A DNA stretch of 64,000 nucleotides from Lepus europaeus (lineage: Eukaryota; Chordata; Mammalia; Lagomorpha; Leporidae): positions 101,772,448 to 101,836,447 of the forward strand of contig NC_084835.1 of assembly GCF_033115175.1 (NCBI RefSeq), given 5' to 3'. The translations under genes were made by a program, and so were the position numbers. Each line of letters opens with the position of its first letter. Position 1 is the first letter of the stretch. Under the pieces are notes generated by a model that was given only the letters and a program-made list of their open reading frames with translations, ran no database searches and was not told the DNA's origin. Below are positions 20,641 through 32,784 of the stretch, one piece after another.

Positions 20641-22067
20641 AGAGCAGGAAGGAGCAGGAGAAATTTGTAGCTCTGATTCTAAGTGCTGGTTGCTGTAAGC
20701 TGATGAGCAAGAAGCCAAAGCAATTTCAAAGACAGAGACTAGCACCAAGACCAGAAGTTCAACGATCACCAACTTGCCTACCTGAGAGAAACTGAAATTG
20801 GATGGTGAGATAACTGGATTCACAGCACCAAGAAATTAAGTCAGTATCAAGATGTACTCAAAAAATTTTCCAAATGCATGAAGATGCTCAGGGCAGAAAG
20901 CCTGAGATAGAATTAGGCCTCTAATTTGTCTCCAGATTTCTTTTATTATTTACCACTATCAGGAAATTATTTTTCAGCATTCATTTCTAATGGAGGTATT
21001 TTTATTCTAGAATATATCCATGTATTAATATATTACAGACATTATAAGCTATGTACACAATATGGGTGTTTTAATGGGATGAAATTAATTTAAAAATGAG
21101 TTTTTACTTCTGAAAGATAATTTTTCCCCAGAAGTAGATTTTAATGTGGAAGGAAAATGAGGGATGAAAGTGTGACATAAAAATGGAAGATGCTGTAACC
21201 CCTACAAAACTCCTCAAGGACGGAAGGCAATAAACAGTGAGAATGATGTCCTCTTGTTGGCCAAGGTGAAAAATCTCAAGGGATGGAAATTTCAAGACTG
21301 CCAAATGCCTCAAACCGATCTCACAACTTGGTACCATCTTTCTGGTCCAGTTCGAAGGTCTATGCTTAACTTGAAAGCACCATGTTCATTTGGCTCATAA
21401 TAATTTTCACATTACATCTGGTATATGTTTCCTATATGTTACTTACAAATTCTATAATCACCATCCTTTCACAGAAGAGGAATCTGACAGTTGTACAACC
21501 AGTATATTATGACTTCAAGATTCAAATGATGAAATACTCATCATAAACTCATTATTTTCCTAGTATAATCAGCTGTACTTTATGTGTAATGTTTAATAAA
21601 TTTACTTCTAATTATCATTCAGAATAAGTGTTAATATTCTATTCCACACACCAATGAATTATTGTACATCCTGGAATACATTTACTCTCCTATTTGGAAA
21701 CCACTGATAAGCTAACTGAGGCATTTTGTGTTTCTAACTATTGTGCCTGCTTCTTTTTAATTCAGGCCATTTTTGTGCAAATGGAATTGCTGTTGGTATT
21801 AACTAAAATTTAATTGTTTTTCTCCTGCCCAAACTATTTTTTTTTTACAGAAAATTCAATAAAAGACAAGTAATTCCCAAAACTCTGTGTGGGATCCCAC
21901 ATCACAAGCTCATTTCATGTCATTCTGCAAAGCCAGGGGAAATTATGAAATTTCTCCTTTCACAAATGAAGTGATTAAGTAACCGCAGATATAAATAGGA
22001 AATTCAGAAGAGAAATAGGAATTGTAAAAGGAACAGCCAAATAATTCTGAAAAAGGACAAATTGCAG
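20641..22067. other. Unassigned AT-rich stretch
   Basis: No repeat family, RNA gene or exon recognised in this 1.4-kb stretch. Confidence 0.5.
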
Positions 22068-22262
22068 ACCCTGGGAGGCAGTGAGGATGACTCAAGTAAT
22101 TGGGGTCCCTGCCACCCATGTGGGAGACCTGGAATGTGTTCCTGGCTCCTGACTTTGGCCTCATCCATTGCAGGTTTTTAGGAAGTAGAGAAATGAATAA
22201 GAGCCGTCTCTCTGTCTTTCTTTCTCTTTATCTAACTGCCAATCAAATAAACAAATAATTTT
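22068..22262 (+). mobile_element. CSINE, 5'-truncated
   Basis: Only the second half is present: 'cctgggaggcagtgaggatg', 'cacccatgtgggagacctgg' and the tail 'caatcaaataaacaaat'. The head and B-box are absent. Confidence 0.78.
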
Positions 22263-22274
22263 AATGGGAACAGT

Positions 22275-22560
22275 GTATTACTGCCATAAAGTAGACGTAT
22301 ATATCAATGGAATAGCAGAGTGTCCAGAAACAAACCAATATATTTATAGTCAGATTCAATGGGTAAAAAGCAACCTTTACAACAACTAATGCTTAGACAT
22401 CTAGACACACCTCAAAGAACAAAGGTGAACCTTTCCCTATACCACATATGAAAATTAACTCAAAATGAATCAAGGATTTTAATATACAAGCCAAAACTAG
22501 AGAACTCTTAGAAACCATGATTAAAATCATTAATAAAATTTTTAAATTTATATAATGAGA
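22275..22560 (+). mobile_element. Old L1 ORF2 fragment
   Basis: Reads in pieces as the C-terminal part of L1 ORF2p. The blocks 'atatcaatggaatagcagag', 'attaactcaaaatgaatcaa' and 'gatttta...caagccaaaact' match the L1 DNA order. Stops and frameshifts are frequent, so it is an ancient inert copy. Confidence 0.65.
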
Positions 22561-22629
22561 AACTATTTTTCATCTTCCCAATTGATGAAAAATATTCTAA
22601 CAACTAATAAAGGCAAAGTTTGGAGAAAA

Positions 22630-22895
22630 AGAAACTCTGATAACACTTTTTCCTTCTGAGAGACAGAGAGATAGAACTCCTATCTATGGCTCAGTTCCAA
22701 AATGCCCATAAGAGACTCAATTCAGGTTTCACATATGAGTGGCAGAAACCCAACCCCTTGAGTCTCCCAGGGTCTGCATTAACAGTAAGTTATACTAAGG
22801 AGCCAGAAGTTGTTTCCAACCCAGGCACTATAGTGTAGAACATGAGCATCTTAACTGTTAGGTCCAATACCTGCCCCTTAATACCCTTTGGTTGG
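22630..22895 (-). mobile_element. Degraded CSINE
   Basis: Inverted and decayed: 'gagagacagagagatagaac', 'gagtggcagaaacccaaccc' and 'ccaacccaggcactatagtg'. A separate plus-oriented CSINE tail, 'tctgcctttcaaataaatga', lies at about 22980-23020 without a body. Confidence 0.5.
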
Positions 22896-23020
22896 CCATG
22901 AAAACTGACAACTTCTGGAGAGCAGTTTGTCAATATGATTTGTAGTGTATATACATTTGACTCTATAATTTCACTTAAAATCTGCCTTTCAAATAAATGA
23001 AACAAATCTTGTTTTAAAAT

Positions 23021-23353
23021 ATCTAAAATAAATATCAGATAAAAATAGAAAGCTGCACATATACCAATCTAAGTATTTTTAGGAAAACTAGAAGTAAAAC
23101 AAATGCCCATTGGTTATATTTGATTAAAAGCAGATACACAATGGGATAAGAAGAAGCCACTACTGGTTAGTAAGTATATTTTATTGACATGGAAAATGCT
23201 GAGAATTCTGAAGGTAAAACAATTAACCTCATGCTTAATCATTAGTATTTTTAGTATAGTCCTATTTCTGTAAAAAGGAAGGATTTATGTTAAAATGTTA
23301 AAAAGGTATCTCTGGTTGTTAGAATTAGAGGTAGTCTTTGTCCTCTTCTTTTA
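23021..23353. other. Unassigned stretch
   Basis: AT-rich, nothing recognised. Confidence 0.5.
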
Positions 23354-23362
23354 CACATCTGA

Positions 23363-23420
23363 TTTTTTAAAATATTTATTTATTTGAAAGAGATATACAG
23401 AGTGTGTGTGTGTGTGTGGT

Positions 23421-23454
<34 letters not shown>

Positions 23455-23718
23455 TTCCACCTTCTATCCACTGGTTCACTCCCCAAATGGCTGCAATGGC
23501 TGGGGCTGGCCCAGCCTGAATCCAGGAGGTAGGGACTTCTTCCTGATCTCCCACATGAGTGCACAGGCCCAAGTAGTTGGGACATCTTCCACTGCTTTCT
23601 CAGGCACATTAGCAGGGAGCTGGATCATAAGTGAAGCAGCCGGGTCTTGAACTGGTGCACGTGTGGGATGTCAGCATCTCAGCCAGTGACTTTACCCACT
23701 ATGCCGCAACACTGGCCC
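23363..23718 (-). mobile_element. CSINE with GT/GA expansion
   Basis: Inverted full-length older copy. A (GT)9 followed by a GA tract of about 35 bp at 23402-23455 replaces the usual short CT region. A 9-bp direct repeat 'cacatctga' lies at 23354-23362 and 23719-23727. Confidence 0.92.
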
Positions 23719-23727
23719 CACATCTGA

Positions 23728-25627
23728 CATCTTAAAGTTTTGTGCAATAAGTATATATTATTTTTTTAATTATTGCATGTAGAAAAAGAGGCCCTTTCCT
23801 TAAACAGCTAAACAACTGTATATTTGTACTACTAATTCTCATGTAGACAACCTCTCCTTTTTCCCTTGATGCTACCCCTCCCTAACACTGAGATCAAATT
23901 TTCTTTAAGAGGAAACAAGACTATAGAGGTAGATGTGAGAATAAAATTACATTTTCCTGGGAGAAGTAACACATAATTAAAACATTGAGCATCTTTCTAT
24001 TCCCACTCAACTCTTTTAACATCTTTGCTTCATGCATCCATAGCCACCCCACCAACAGCATATTTTTTTCTGTGTCTCTTGAATGAACAAATAAACTCAA
24101 TCTAATATCTATTATCAGACAACTTCTAAAATCTGGTTTTAGTAGAAAGATTTGGAAAGAGCACAGGGACACTAATACCTAATATAAGGAAAAAGAGATA
24201 CACATAGAATGATTAGCAGTCATCAAAATCCTTAGTAATAAGTATATGAAAGATGTATATGTATAATATGTAGGTCATATTCATATGAGAAAAATATCCA
24301 CAACTTAGTATTAAAATTAAAAACTAAACAAAAAAGCTAGATATCCCCCACCCCATGTAAGTTGTGCAGAAAAAGGAAATTGCATTCAATGGGAACATCC
24401 AAATGTTAACACTGGACTTCTGCTCACTCTCTGCTTTCTCATGGGCCAACCCTGGATGCATACTTCCTCCAGTATGCCAAACTTTTATGTTTCTCTTACA
24501 AATATTTCCAAAAATTGCATCATATGCCCAACACAGCTTCTTGGCTGGAAACAATCTAAACATTGAGCTCACCAACTATTGACTGATACAATAATTTTAG
24601 ATTGGCTGGTAGATGTTGAACCCGAATGTATCATGAGACAGTTTATTCCTGTTACGTTAGCCTGTGGCAAGAAGCTGATAACCCTGAGTTATTGGATAAT
24701 CCCAAAGGCTCTAAATCCTTTAATGCAAATGCAAGAGAAATAATAACAGCCAACGCTCTCAGCTAACTGGTAGTAATCCTTTTGGAGCATAAAACATGAA
24801 ACTGAGAAATCCTACCATGTTCACTCTTAGTTAAAACTCTCTGGAGAAAGGGGCTGTCTAACCTAGAGAAGAGATGTATTTATTCCTCCCAACAAGTCCC
24901 CTGGGGACAAGCATCTGTCAATACAACTAAAGCCTAACCTACCCCAAATGGAGCAAAAAATCAATAGCTTTGCTTCCTATCTCCTTCAAGAGAGCTGAGA
25001 GCATTAAAACAGCCCATAAAAGAGGAAAGATCAACTGTTTTATTACTTGTCAGCTGTTTGAGCTACATTTCGTAGTAATTTTGGTCACAATTCCAACAAC
25101 TACAGGAAAGACCCCCAGATACACCACACTATACAGGTATCCAGAAACCAGGCAGCTTGAAAGGCCTCAGAATGAGAAAATGCTAAGATCTGGGCCACCT
25201 ATGTCAACAGCTCCCTTTCCTCCAGGTCTTAGGCAAAAGCACAAACACACATGAACATCCACACATCATCACCCAAACACAAAAGGAACTGGCATTCCAA
25301 GGAATCTGTCAAGTGTGTAGTTTCACTTCTGAAATAAATGCTCAATTAAAAATAGTTGTAAATTCTTAAAATTAAAAAAATGAATATTCCAGGCAGGTTT
25401 GATATCACAAGTGTCAGCTATTTTCTAATGTGAAAGGTTGCTTGTCATACAATTCCAATAACACTAATGAGGAAGCTTAGCTTTGTATTTTGTCCCATTC
25501 TCGAGAAATCTGATGCTCCTGGACCATTGTTTATGCCAGCTCAGTTATCTTGCAAGATTTACCTCGATGATGTTCTATGCTGTTCTATTTTCCGCCCTTT
25601 CAAATTTTTCTTCCCACTAACTCTACT
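23728..25627. other. Unassigned AT-rich stretch
   Basis: About 1.9 kb with no named repeat. Open frames of 72-94 codons (24364-24582, 24970-25254) lack splice or start support. Confidence 0.5.
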
Positions 25628-25755
25628 AGGATACTTCAAAAAGTTTGTGGACAATGAAATTGAAAGATAAATTTATTTGGGGCAAAAAAATTTTGACGTC
25701 TATGCACAGTTTTTTCAAGGTCCACATTTTACACGAATTTTTTGAAGCTCTCCAC
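25628..25755 (+). mobile_element. Mariner-like MITE, copy 3
   Basis: Ends 'aggatacttcaaaaagtttg' and 'gaattttttgaagctctcc', with the centre 'ttgacgtctatgcacag'. It has the same layout and length as copies 1 and 2. Confidence 0.75.
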
Positions 25756-26221
25756 ATCTTGTTGAAACCTATGGGATACAGAGCACAGAGATCTTAAAGA
25801 TAAGCGCTGCTTTGCTGCTGCAAATGGGGAGTGAGGCATCAGCGTCGCATAGGAAACACCCAGATGCCCATATTTCTATCTAACAGGGGTCCATTTTTAC
25901 CTGTGACTCTGGTCAGAAAGTTACTTTTACTGTCAACAGCAGTGAACATACAGTGTAGATCACAGAAAATACAGGGGCAGATGGTTAAAGCCTTGCAAAC
26001 AATTGGAGTAGAGGAAGAAAAAGCTACAGGAATAAATACCAGGTATCCCAATTTCAGTGTAATGATAATCAACGCATAGTTTCACAACACAAGCAGTAAG
26101 CTCCATCAGGAATACAGTGGATAAGTAGTGCAAGTAAAAGAATGCTTTGCTTCCTCTTAAAAGTTTTATTTTTCTGCCAATTGGGGCCATGATAGAAACT
26201 GGTGGATATCTGGATACACTA
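25756..26221. other. Unassigned stretch
   Basis: Nothing recognised before the purine-rich tract. Confidence 0.5.
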
Positions 26222-26325
26222 ATAGAGAGGAGAGGAGGAGAGAGTAGTGAAGAGGAGAGAAGAGGAGGGAGGGGAGGGGAGGGGAGGGGAGGGGAGGGGA
26301 GGGGAGGGGAGGGGAGGGGAAGGAC
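26222..26325 (+). repeat. Purine tract ending in (GGGGA)n
   Basis: A GAGGA-rich lead-in to about 26265 is followed by at least eleven consecutive GGGGA units to about 26322. The plus strand has many G4 runs separated by a single A, a classic G-quadruplex pattern. Confidence 0.93.
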
Positions 26326-26811
26326 AGAGACAACAATTATAAGAAATTATTTAGAAGATAGCCACATTTTATGTCATAAAAAAATGACGACCATACTAGA
26401 TAAAAACAGGGTCTTTATTTTCATTCATGATTTTTTTAGTGAGGAAAAATTAGAAGTTTCTACGAGAACCCTACTTTGTCATTTTTGATTTGATGTACAT
26501 AATTATTTTAAACATACACAAAACTCGTATGGCTTACATTGCAAAGTATGAGGTAGTCATTAATAATCCAATATATCTTCACAAATTTCTGATCAAAGAC
26601 TGCCTCCCAATAGCATGGGACGCAGATACTTGCATTTGGTAGGCCAAATGGCTTCAGGATTCCCACACCTAGAGGAAGTGGCACCAGGTACGTTAAGCGG
26701 ATTACTCAAGAATATCACCCCCTCCAGATATTAACTTAGCAGGTTCTGGGAGGATTCCTCACATTTAGTTGAATAATTAGACAACAAAGAGGTGATTTGG
26801 TTCCCTTTTCC
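26326..26811. other. Unassigned stretch
   Basis: Nothing recognised. Confidence 0.5.
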
Positions 26812-27117
26812 TTTTTTAAAAATCTTATTTATTTGAAGGTCAAAGAGAGAGGCAGAGATAGCGTCTCACCCTTTGGTCCACCACCCAAATACCACAATGG
26901 CTGGGGCTGGACTGAAGTCAGGAGCCAGGAATTCTTCCCAGATTTCTCATGTGGTAGCAGGGACCCAACTACTTGCTCCATCACTTGCTGCTTCCCAGGA
27001 AGCACATTAGCAGGAAGCTAGGATCAGTAACGTAGCCAGGATTCAAACCCAGACACTCAAATATGAGGTGAGGGCACTGCAAATGGTTTGCTTAACCAAT
27101 ATGACAAATGCCCATCA
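26812..27117 (-). mobile_element. CSINE
   Basis: Inverted diverged copy: tail 'aaatcttatttatttgaag', body 'aatggctggggctggactga', head near 'ccaatatgacaaatgccc'. Confidence 0.82.
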
Positions 27118-28609
27118 CCCCTGATTCTTCTTTCTAAGCAAGGCCTAGAAAAGAACTGCTGTTTTTAAAACCTTGTGTTTCCATGTGAACAAGCAAGATT
27201 CCCAGTAGAGCTGAGTTCTTAGTCCTGACCTAAGAAGTCACACGGTGCACAAGCAGAGCCAGTCTCTGAGGGAAGAAACAAGAGCTTGAGACATAACTGG
27301 ACAGGCAGGTGTTTTTCAATGACACAGACACAGTTTCCCACCACCACCTGCCCCTTCCTTTTCTCCCTCTTCTCCTTCATCTTCTTATTCTTCCTCTCCT
27401 CCCTCCTCTACCATTGCAGTGCCTCACAGATATTAATATGAAAATATAGTCACGATCTCTAAGCCAAATACCGATTTTATTATCTGATATTTCAGACAAA
27501 CCACATTACAGCTGCTTTGTGCGAAGAGATAACGGATCAGTCTTTGACCAGCTTTTTGTAGTTGCTTTGTTCCCATGTCAGACCCTTGCTTCTTTCTAAA
27601 GGGAGTGGTAATTGTGTAGTAGAAGCCTCAGTCTTTCATTCACCAGGCCCCTGTGAAAACCCTATGAAAAAAGTCCTACAGGAAGCAGTCCAACACACAG
27701 CTAGCACTGCAGAAATCTAAGCACCATAACAGAGATGTGAACAAAGGCCATGAGAATACAAAGGAGGTGATGAGCACAGAAGCTGTTCCTGTGTGGTTGA
27801 CCAGTTACAGATAATATTTCAGGGCCCAAGAAATATTTCTGCACTGTTGCTCAGTGTTCTGTAGGAACGTATCCACTTTCTCTCGGCAGAGTTTTACTAC
27901 CAGAGAGGATTTTACAGGCTCACGTCAAGTATAATACCACTAGCACTAATCATCAGGACGAAGAGCCATTTTTCTCGGATTCATCTTTAGATGTCTCCTC
28001 AGCTAATTCAGTCTCCGTGAAGTTTTTGGCTTCATAGAGATGTGAAGCGATAGAGTTACGTAGTTTGGTGGATGGATGAGAATAAGTGAGTCCAGATTGT
28101 GGACTCAGAGAAATTAGGATGAAATGGGAAAAAGAAACGAGGAGGGTGGTCAAGAGCTCTTACAGAACTGGATTAATAAAGTGCCCAAAACCACCGTTTG
28201 TGCAATCATGTCTCCGTTTATTCATTACATGCCATCTTAAAAATTGGACTGTGAATCAACATTTGAGTCGAATTTCAATTCAAATGTACCCCAAGGCAAT
28301 TTAAGGGAATACTTTGGAAAATTTCTCTGAAAAACAGAGACTCTTCATAATGTGAATAATCACTTCCTCATTTTATGTCTTGTAAGTTGGAGTTCTGTCA
28401 AGTTTGCTTAATAAAAAGCAAACTTCACTTTATTACTTTAAGTTAAAAAGTAAATACTATTGAGGAAACAGCAGTGCACTAGCAGATGTTATCTTCATAG
28501 GCAGCCTAATCACAGGTTTGTGAGACGAATTATTCTAGTTTTGGAGAACTTGCACCAGGTAGACCAGTACCCCAGAAAATAGCCAGTGAGGGGAGGGGGC
28601 AAACTCTGC
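27118..28609. other. Unassigned stretch
   Basis: 1.5 kb of unique-looking sequence with a short CT-rich patch at 27350-27410. No exon with paired splice signals found. Confidence 0.5.
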
Positions 28610-28795
28610 TCCAAGAAGAATGTGACTCTACCTTTAACGCACATGTGAATCACCTGCACTTTGCTAAGATGGAGACTCTGGTCCAGGAGGTCTGGGGTGA
28701 GGCACAGGTTCTGCATTTCTAGCAAGTTCCCCCATAATGATACCAGTGCTGCTAGTCCCCAGATCACAATTAAAACAGCAAGAATTTAAGCTAAG
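28610..28795 (+). mobile_element. hAT-Charlie MER5/MER20-like fragment
   Basis: 'cacatgtgaatcacctgcac' and 'ggtctggggtgaggcacagg', then 'tctgcatttctagcaagttc', are in the order typical of short hAT-Charlie non-autonomous elements. Orientation follows that order. Confidence 0.65.
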
Positions 28796-28802
28796 TCGCT
28801 GA

Positions 28803-29132
28803 GGGGAGGGAATTGTGGTACAGGGGGTTAAGCTGCCACTTAGAATGCTTGCACTCCATATCAGAGTGCTGCTTTGAGTCCTAGATACTCTGCTTCCAAT
28901 GCAACTTCTTGCTAAGGTACCTAGGAAGCGGTAGGAGAAGGCTCCCATACTTGGGTCCCTAACACCTATGTGGGAGACTCAGATGGAATTCCTGGTTCCT
29001 GGCTTTCGCTAGCCCAGCCCTGGCTGTTGTGGCCTTTTGGGAACTGAACCAGTGAATGAAGGATCTGTATATGTGTGTGTGTGTGTTTCCCTCTTTCTCA
29101 CTCTGCCTTTAGAATAAATGTTTTTAAAAAAA
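28803..29132 (+). mobile_element. Old CSINE
   Basis: 'ggggagggaattgtggtaca' to 'ctctgcctttagaataaatg'. A member of the 'gccacttagaatgcttgc' head subfamily. A GT run at 29076-29087 lies in the CT region. Confidence 0.85.
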
Positions 29133-30486
29133 AATACAGTTGTTGAAATAGATGATTAGAACATGTATTGTACCGTGTGGTTTACCAGCAACTGAAACTT
29201 CCAGGCAAAGTATCTTTGAAGTCTCCAAACCCTGTGGTAAAGGAAAAAGACCAAAAACAAGGTGGGGAGGGGACTAGCCAGACAATATTTTCTGTTCCTC
29301 ATGTTTTCCCCTATTGCACTCCTATCCCCACCCTCACTTTTGCAGGGTGTGGGAGCTCCATATGGAGCTGTGAATCAGCTACCAAAACATTTCCTGCATA
29401 GTCTTCGCATTTTATAACATCCGTGAAAGGCAGGGCATATGGGGAATGGTCAAAGGTCTTAGCTTTGATCTCACGCAGTATCATTCCACTGAGCCACACT
29501 GTACTCACTCTTTCAACAAAATTAATGCAATGCCTTTTACTCTGGCTCTCTCTCTCTCCTGAGATACCTCTGGAACAATAGTCAGGAGCTGGATGTGTAA
29601 AGTTTTTCCTTTGAACTAAGGCAACCAAGTACACAAGGCCCAGAATACCTCTGGGCTCTGAGCACTGAATCAACTTTGAAACTAACTGAGAGTCTTACAG
29701 TCTTACATTTGAAGGAATATGTTGATGGAAAACTTGTAGATATGCCGTTGCACCACTTTTCTTAAAGCCACGGCCCAAATATAGTCACAAAAAGATCTTT
29801 ACTATATCTGGGCCTCTGGATAATATCTGTCTTGGTTTTCTCAATAGTCAGAGCATAATCCATAATAAGGTGCCTCACACTGCCAAGACATGGCTTCCAC
29901 TTCCACACTGTGCAGAAAACTCTTTAAAACCACAAATCAGCTGTAACATTCACCAGGATTGAACTTCTGATCAAGAGAAGTATATTGATAAACAACATAA
30001 TCAATATCAAAATACTGACACTTAGAAATTGTAGGTAGCTCTCTTCCAACTTGAAAAAGGAAAAAGTCTTCAGTGGAAAAATATATATCAGAATTGTTGT
30101 TTCAAAAGTATGATAAGAGAGCAAAAATCCTTGCAAAATGACAGACCATGCCCATTAACTCTAAATGTTTCTCTTTCAAAACCTCCTTTTGTGTGATGTA
30201 TGTTTTGTTCTTCAAAGGAAAACTAGGGACTACAAAGCAATTTGTATTGCTAAATACCCTTTCTTTGTTCATAAAACCACTACAATGGAAAGAATAAAAT
30301 CACTTGAAGACTATACGTTCACTTAAAATACATACTAGTGTTACATATATTAATATACTTTCTATGCTTATAAATATTAAAGATATTCAGAGAAAGAAAT
30401 AAGAACATAATTTTAGGGTACATTTTCACTAACGTGATCTTTATTGTAAAACACCACCTGGGTGAGTTTCAATGGCTGTGACATAT
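29133..30486. other. Unassigned stretch
   Basis: No named repeat or exon. It includes AT-rich sequence from about 30200 onward. Confidence 0.5.
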
Positions 30487-30500
30487 CTGCCCCCTGGTGG
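30487..30500 (-). promoter_or_regulatory. Predicted CTCF site
   Basis: The minus strand reads CCACCAGGGGGCAG, a full match to the core of the vertebrate CTCF motif. The surrounding sequence is unique, not a SINE. The motif is oriented toward lower coordinates. Occupancy cannot be judged from sequence. Confidence 0.6.
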
Positions 30501-30650
30501 AGGCACGGGATTGGCATTTCAGGATTTTTATTCTCATTTCTGTAACAGAAATTTGCCTGCAACCAAAGAGATATCTTTTTTTCAACTAGGAGAAGGGTAT
30601 AGCTCCATCCTGACTTGATATTACATTCACACTGATGAAAATACACATCT

Positions 30651-30991
30651 GGCGGCCGGCGCTGTGGCTTAACAGGCTAATCCTCTGCCTTGCGGCACCG
30701 GCACACTGGGTTCTAGTCCCAGTTGGGGTGCCGGATTCTATCCCAGTTGCTCCTCTTCCAGGACAGCTCTCTGCTATGGCCCGGGAAGGCAGTGGAGGAT
30801 GGCCCAAGTGCTTGGGCCCTGCACCCGCATGGGAGACCAGGAGAAGCACCTGGCTCCTGGCTTCGGATCAGCAAAATGCGCCGGCCACAGCAGCCATTGG
30901 AGGGTGAACCAACGGCAAAAAGGAAGACCTTTCTCTCTGTCTCTCTCTCTCTCACTATCCACTCTGCCTGTCAAAAAAAAAAAAAAAAAAA
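30651..30991 (+). mobile_element. Young CSINE
   Basis: Full-length young type, 'gcggccggcgctgtggctta' to 'ctctgcctgtc' plus an 18-A tail. Some CpG sites of the head have decayed to CA/TG ('gcggcaccggcacactgg'), so it is older than the copies at 5.6 and 8.6 kb. Confidence 0.92.
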
Positions 30992-31430
30992 GAAAGAAAC
31001 ATGCTACTTTTAACATCAGAAACAAAAATATTTTAAGACTTCCAAACTTATCTTTATGTACCCCCTTTCCACTTGCATTTTCAGGTAACAGGAATGAGAA
31101 GCCCACACCTCCCATTAACAGGGGGGGGGGGGGGGGTCACACCTTCACACTGTGAAAACTCATGCTTCCTGGATCCTTCCTCCATCTACTGCTCCCCTCC
31201 TGTGGGCAAACAGTCTCTAGGTTATGTATTGTTTCTTCCCCTTCATAAGTCTCTTGCAAACATCTCTGTTTCCATTCTCTGTACCCCCACCCCATTTATG
31301 ATGCTTGTGACCTATATCTAGGTACCTGCAAATTCCTACTGCACCTCTGGCTTCTTCTGGTTATACCAGGGAGATATAATTGAAGTTGACCTTAATGTAA
31401 GTCATTCCACACAAAGCTGTCATTGCTTCC
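30992..31430. other. Unassigned stretch with a 16-G run
   Basis: A homopolymer of 16 G lies at 31121-31136 in unique sequence. Nothing else recognised. Confidence 0.7.
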
Positions 31431-31848
31431 TGCTATGATTCAGGCCCATGCACTGGGCGCTTGGTCTTCAATGTGGCAATGTTGGGAGGTGAGATTTTCA
31501 AGAAGTGGGGACTAGTGGTTTGTCCTTAGGTCAGTTGGGGGGGGTGTCCTCGAAAAGAATTAGATATTTCTCATGGAACACTGATTAGTTCTTGTGAGAG
31601 GATTGTGAAAAAAAGCCCCACACAGCTGTCAGACTCTCTGTCTCAACAGGTAATGCTTCCTCCCACTCATGCCTCCACCATGATGTGATGATGTCAGCTG
31701 CCATTAGGCCCCCACCTAAGACCAAGGCCCCCCTCCACTTGACCTTGGACTGTGAACCTCCAAAACTGCATTCTAAGTAAATCTCTTTTTCTTCATAAGT
31801 AGCCTGCCTCAGTGATTTTGTTGTAGTGATGAAAAACAGACTACTACA
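31431..31848 (+). mobile_element. MaLR LTR (MST-like), solo
   Basis: A 418-bp LTR bounded by TG and CA: 'tgctatgattcaggccc' to 'gaaaaacagactactaca'. Middle blocks 'aatgttgggaggtgagattt' and 'ccttggactgtgaacctcc' with an 'aagtaaatctctttttct' tail are diagnostic of MST/MSTD-type LTRs. Confidence 0.82.
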
Positions 31849-31849
31849 G

Positions 31850-32230
31850 CCCCCTACTACCTAGAGTAAAAAATCTTAATGTTCAACTGACCATCCAAAT
31901 TCTCTGCAGCCTATCATTCCCCTACTGTACTAGCCTCTACATCCCTCTACTCCAGACCCTCCATCAGCACCCTCTATGTGGGTCTTCTCTCCATTTTCTG
32001 TACAAACTGTGTGATCTTCCACCATCATATTCAGACCCACTTCCTCTTCTGCACTCTCACCAAGAAAATCTTCCTCTGTCTTCCAGATCTGACTCAAGAT
32101 GCCTCTCTTCAGAGACTCTCTGTGAACCCCCAGCCTCCTTGTAATTTCTTTCTCCTCTGAACCTGGAACACTTACAGACCACATTACACGTCTGGCAGTC
32201 TCCATTGGTGGTATCACATACCAGGTTTAT
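31850..32230 (+). mobile_element. Probable L2 fragment
   Basis: A pyrimidine-rich stretch with 'aagaaaatcttcctctgtct', 'cagagactctctgtgaaccc' and 'tggaacacttacagaccaca' in the order of plus-oriented L2 3' sequence. Diverged, and the limits are approximate. Confidence 0.42.
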
Positions 32231-32509
32231 ATGGACAATCCTGTTGAAATATTTAATAGTACCTGACTTTGCCACATTCAAAAATGTCCCAGTGTGGATG
32301 ATAACATGTGCTTATCCTACTTATTAAAGCACCTTTGCAGGAAGATCTGTGATGGGATTGAATCATGTTTTTTGGGTTCCTTCTACCCATAGGGGCAGCT
32401 CAAACAGCACTTGAAAGTCAACTGGTCTTGTTATCCTTGATAATGGGGAGTGCTCATTTTGCTTATAAACAGAAAATTTTCCCCACTACTCTTGACTAAA
32501 CATATACAC

Positions 32510-32551
<42 letters not shown>

Positions 32552-32784
32552 ACTCTAACCACAATACAGAGAATCTAAACTCCTCCAGACACCATCTTGC
32601 TCTCTTACTCTGCTCTTCATTCCAGCTGGGCAGGGGCATGGTATAGGGTTCCTTGTGCCTTGCAGAGCACAGAGCCGTGCTTCCAGAACTCAAGTGTTGC
32701 TACTAGGGATTGGGTTGGAGTAAAATCATCATAACAGTTTATAATTGGTGACATCAATCTCCCCTTTGATACATTAACTGTCTC
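32231..32784. other. Unassigned stretch with (GA)18
   Basis: A perfect GA run lies at 32513-32548. The rest is unique. Confidence 0.7.
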
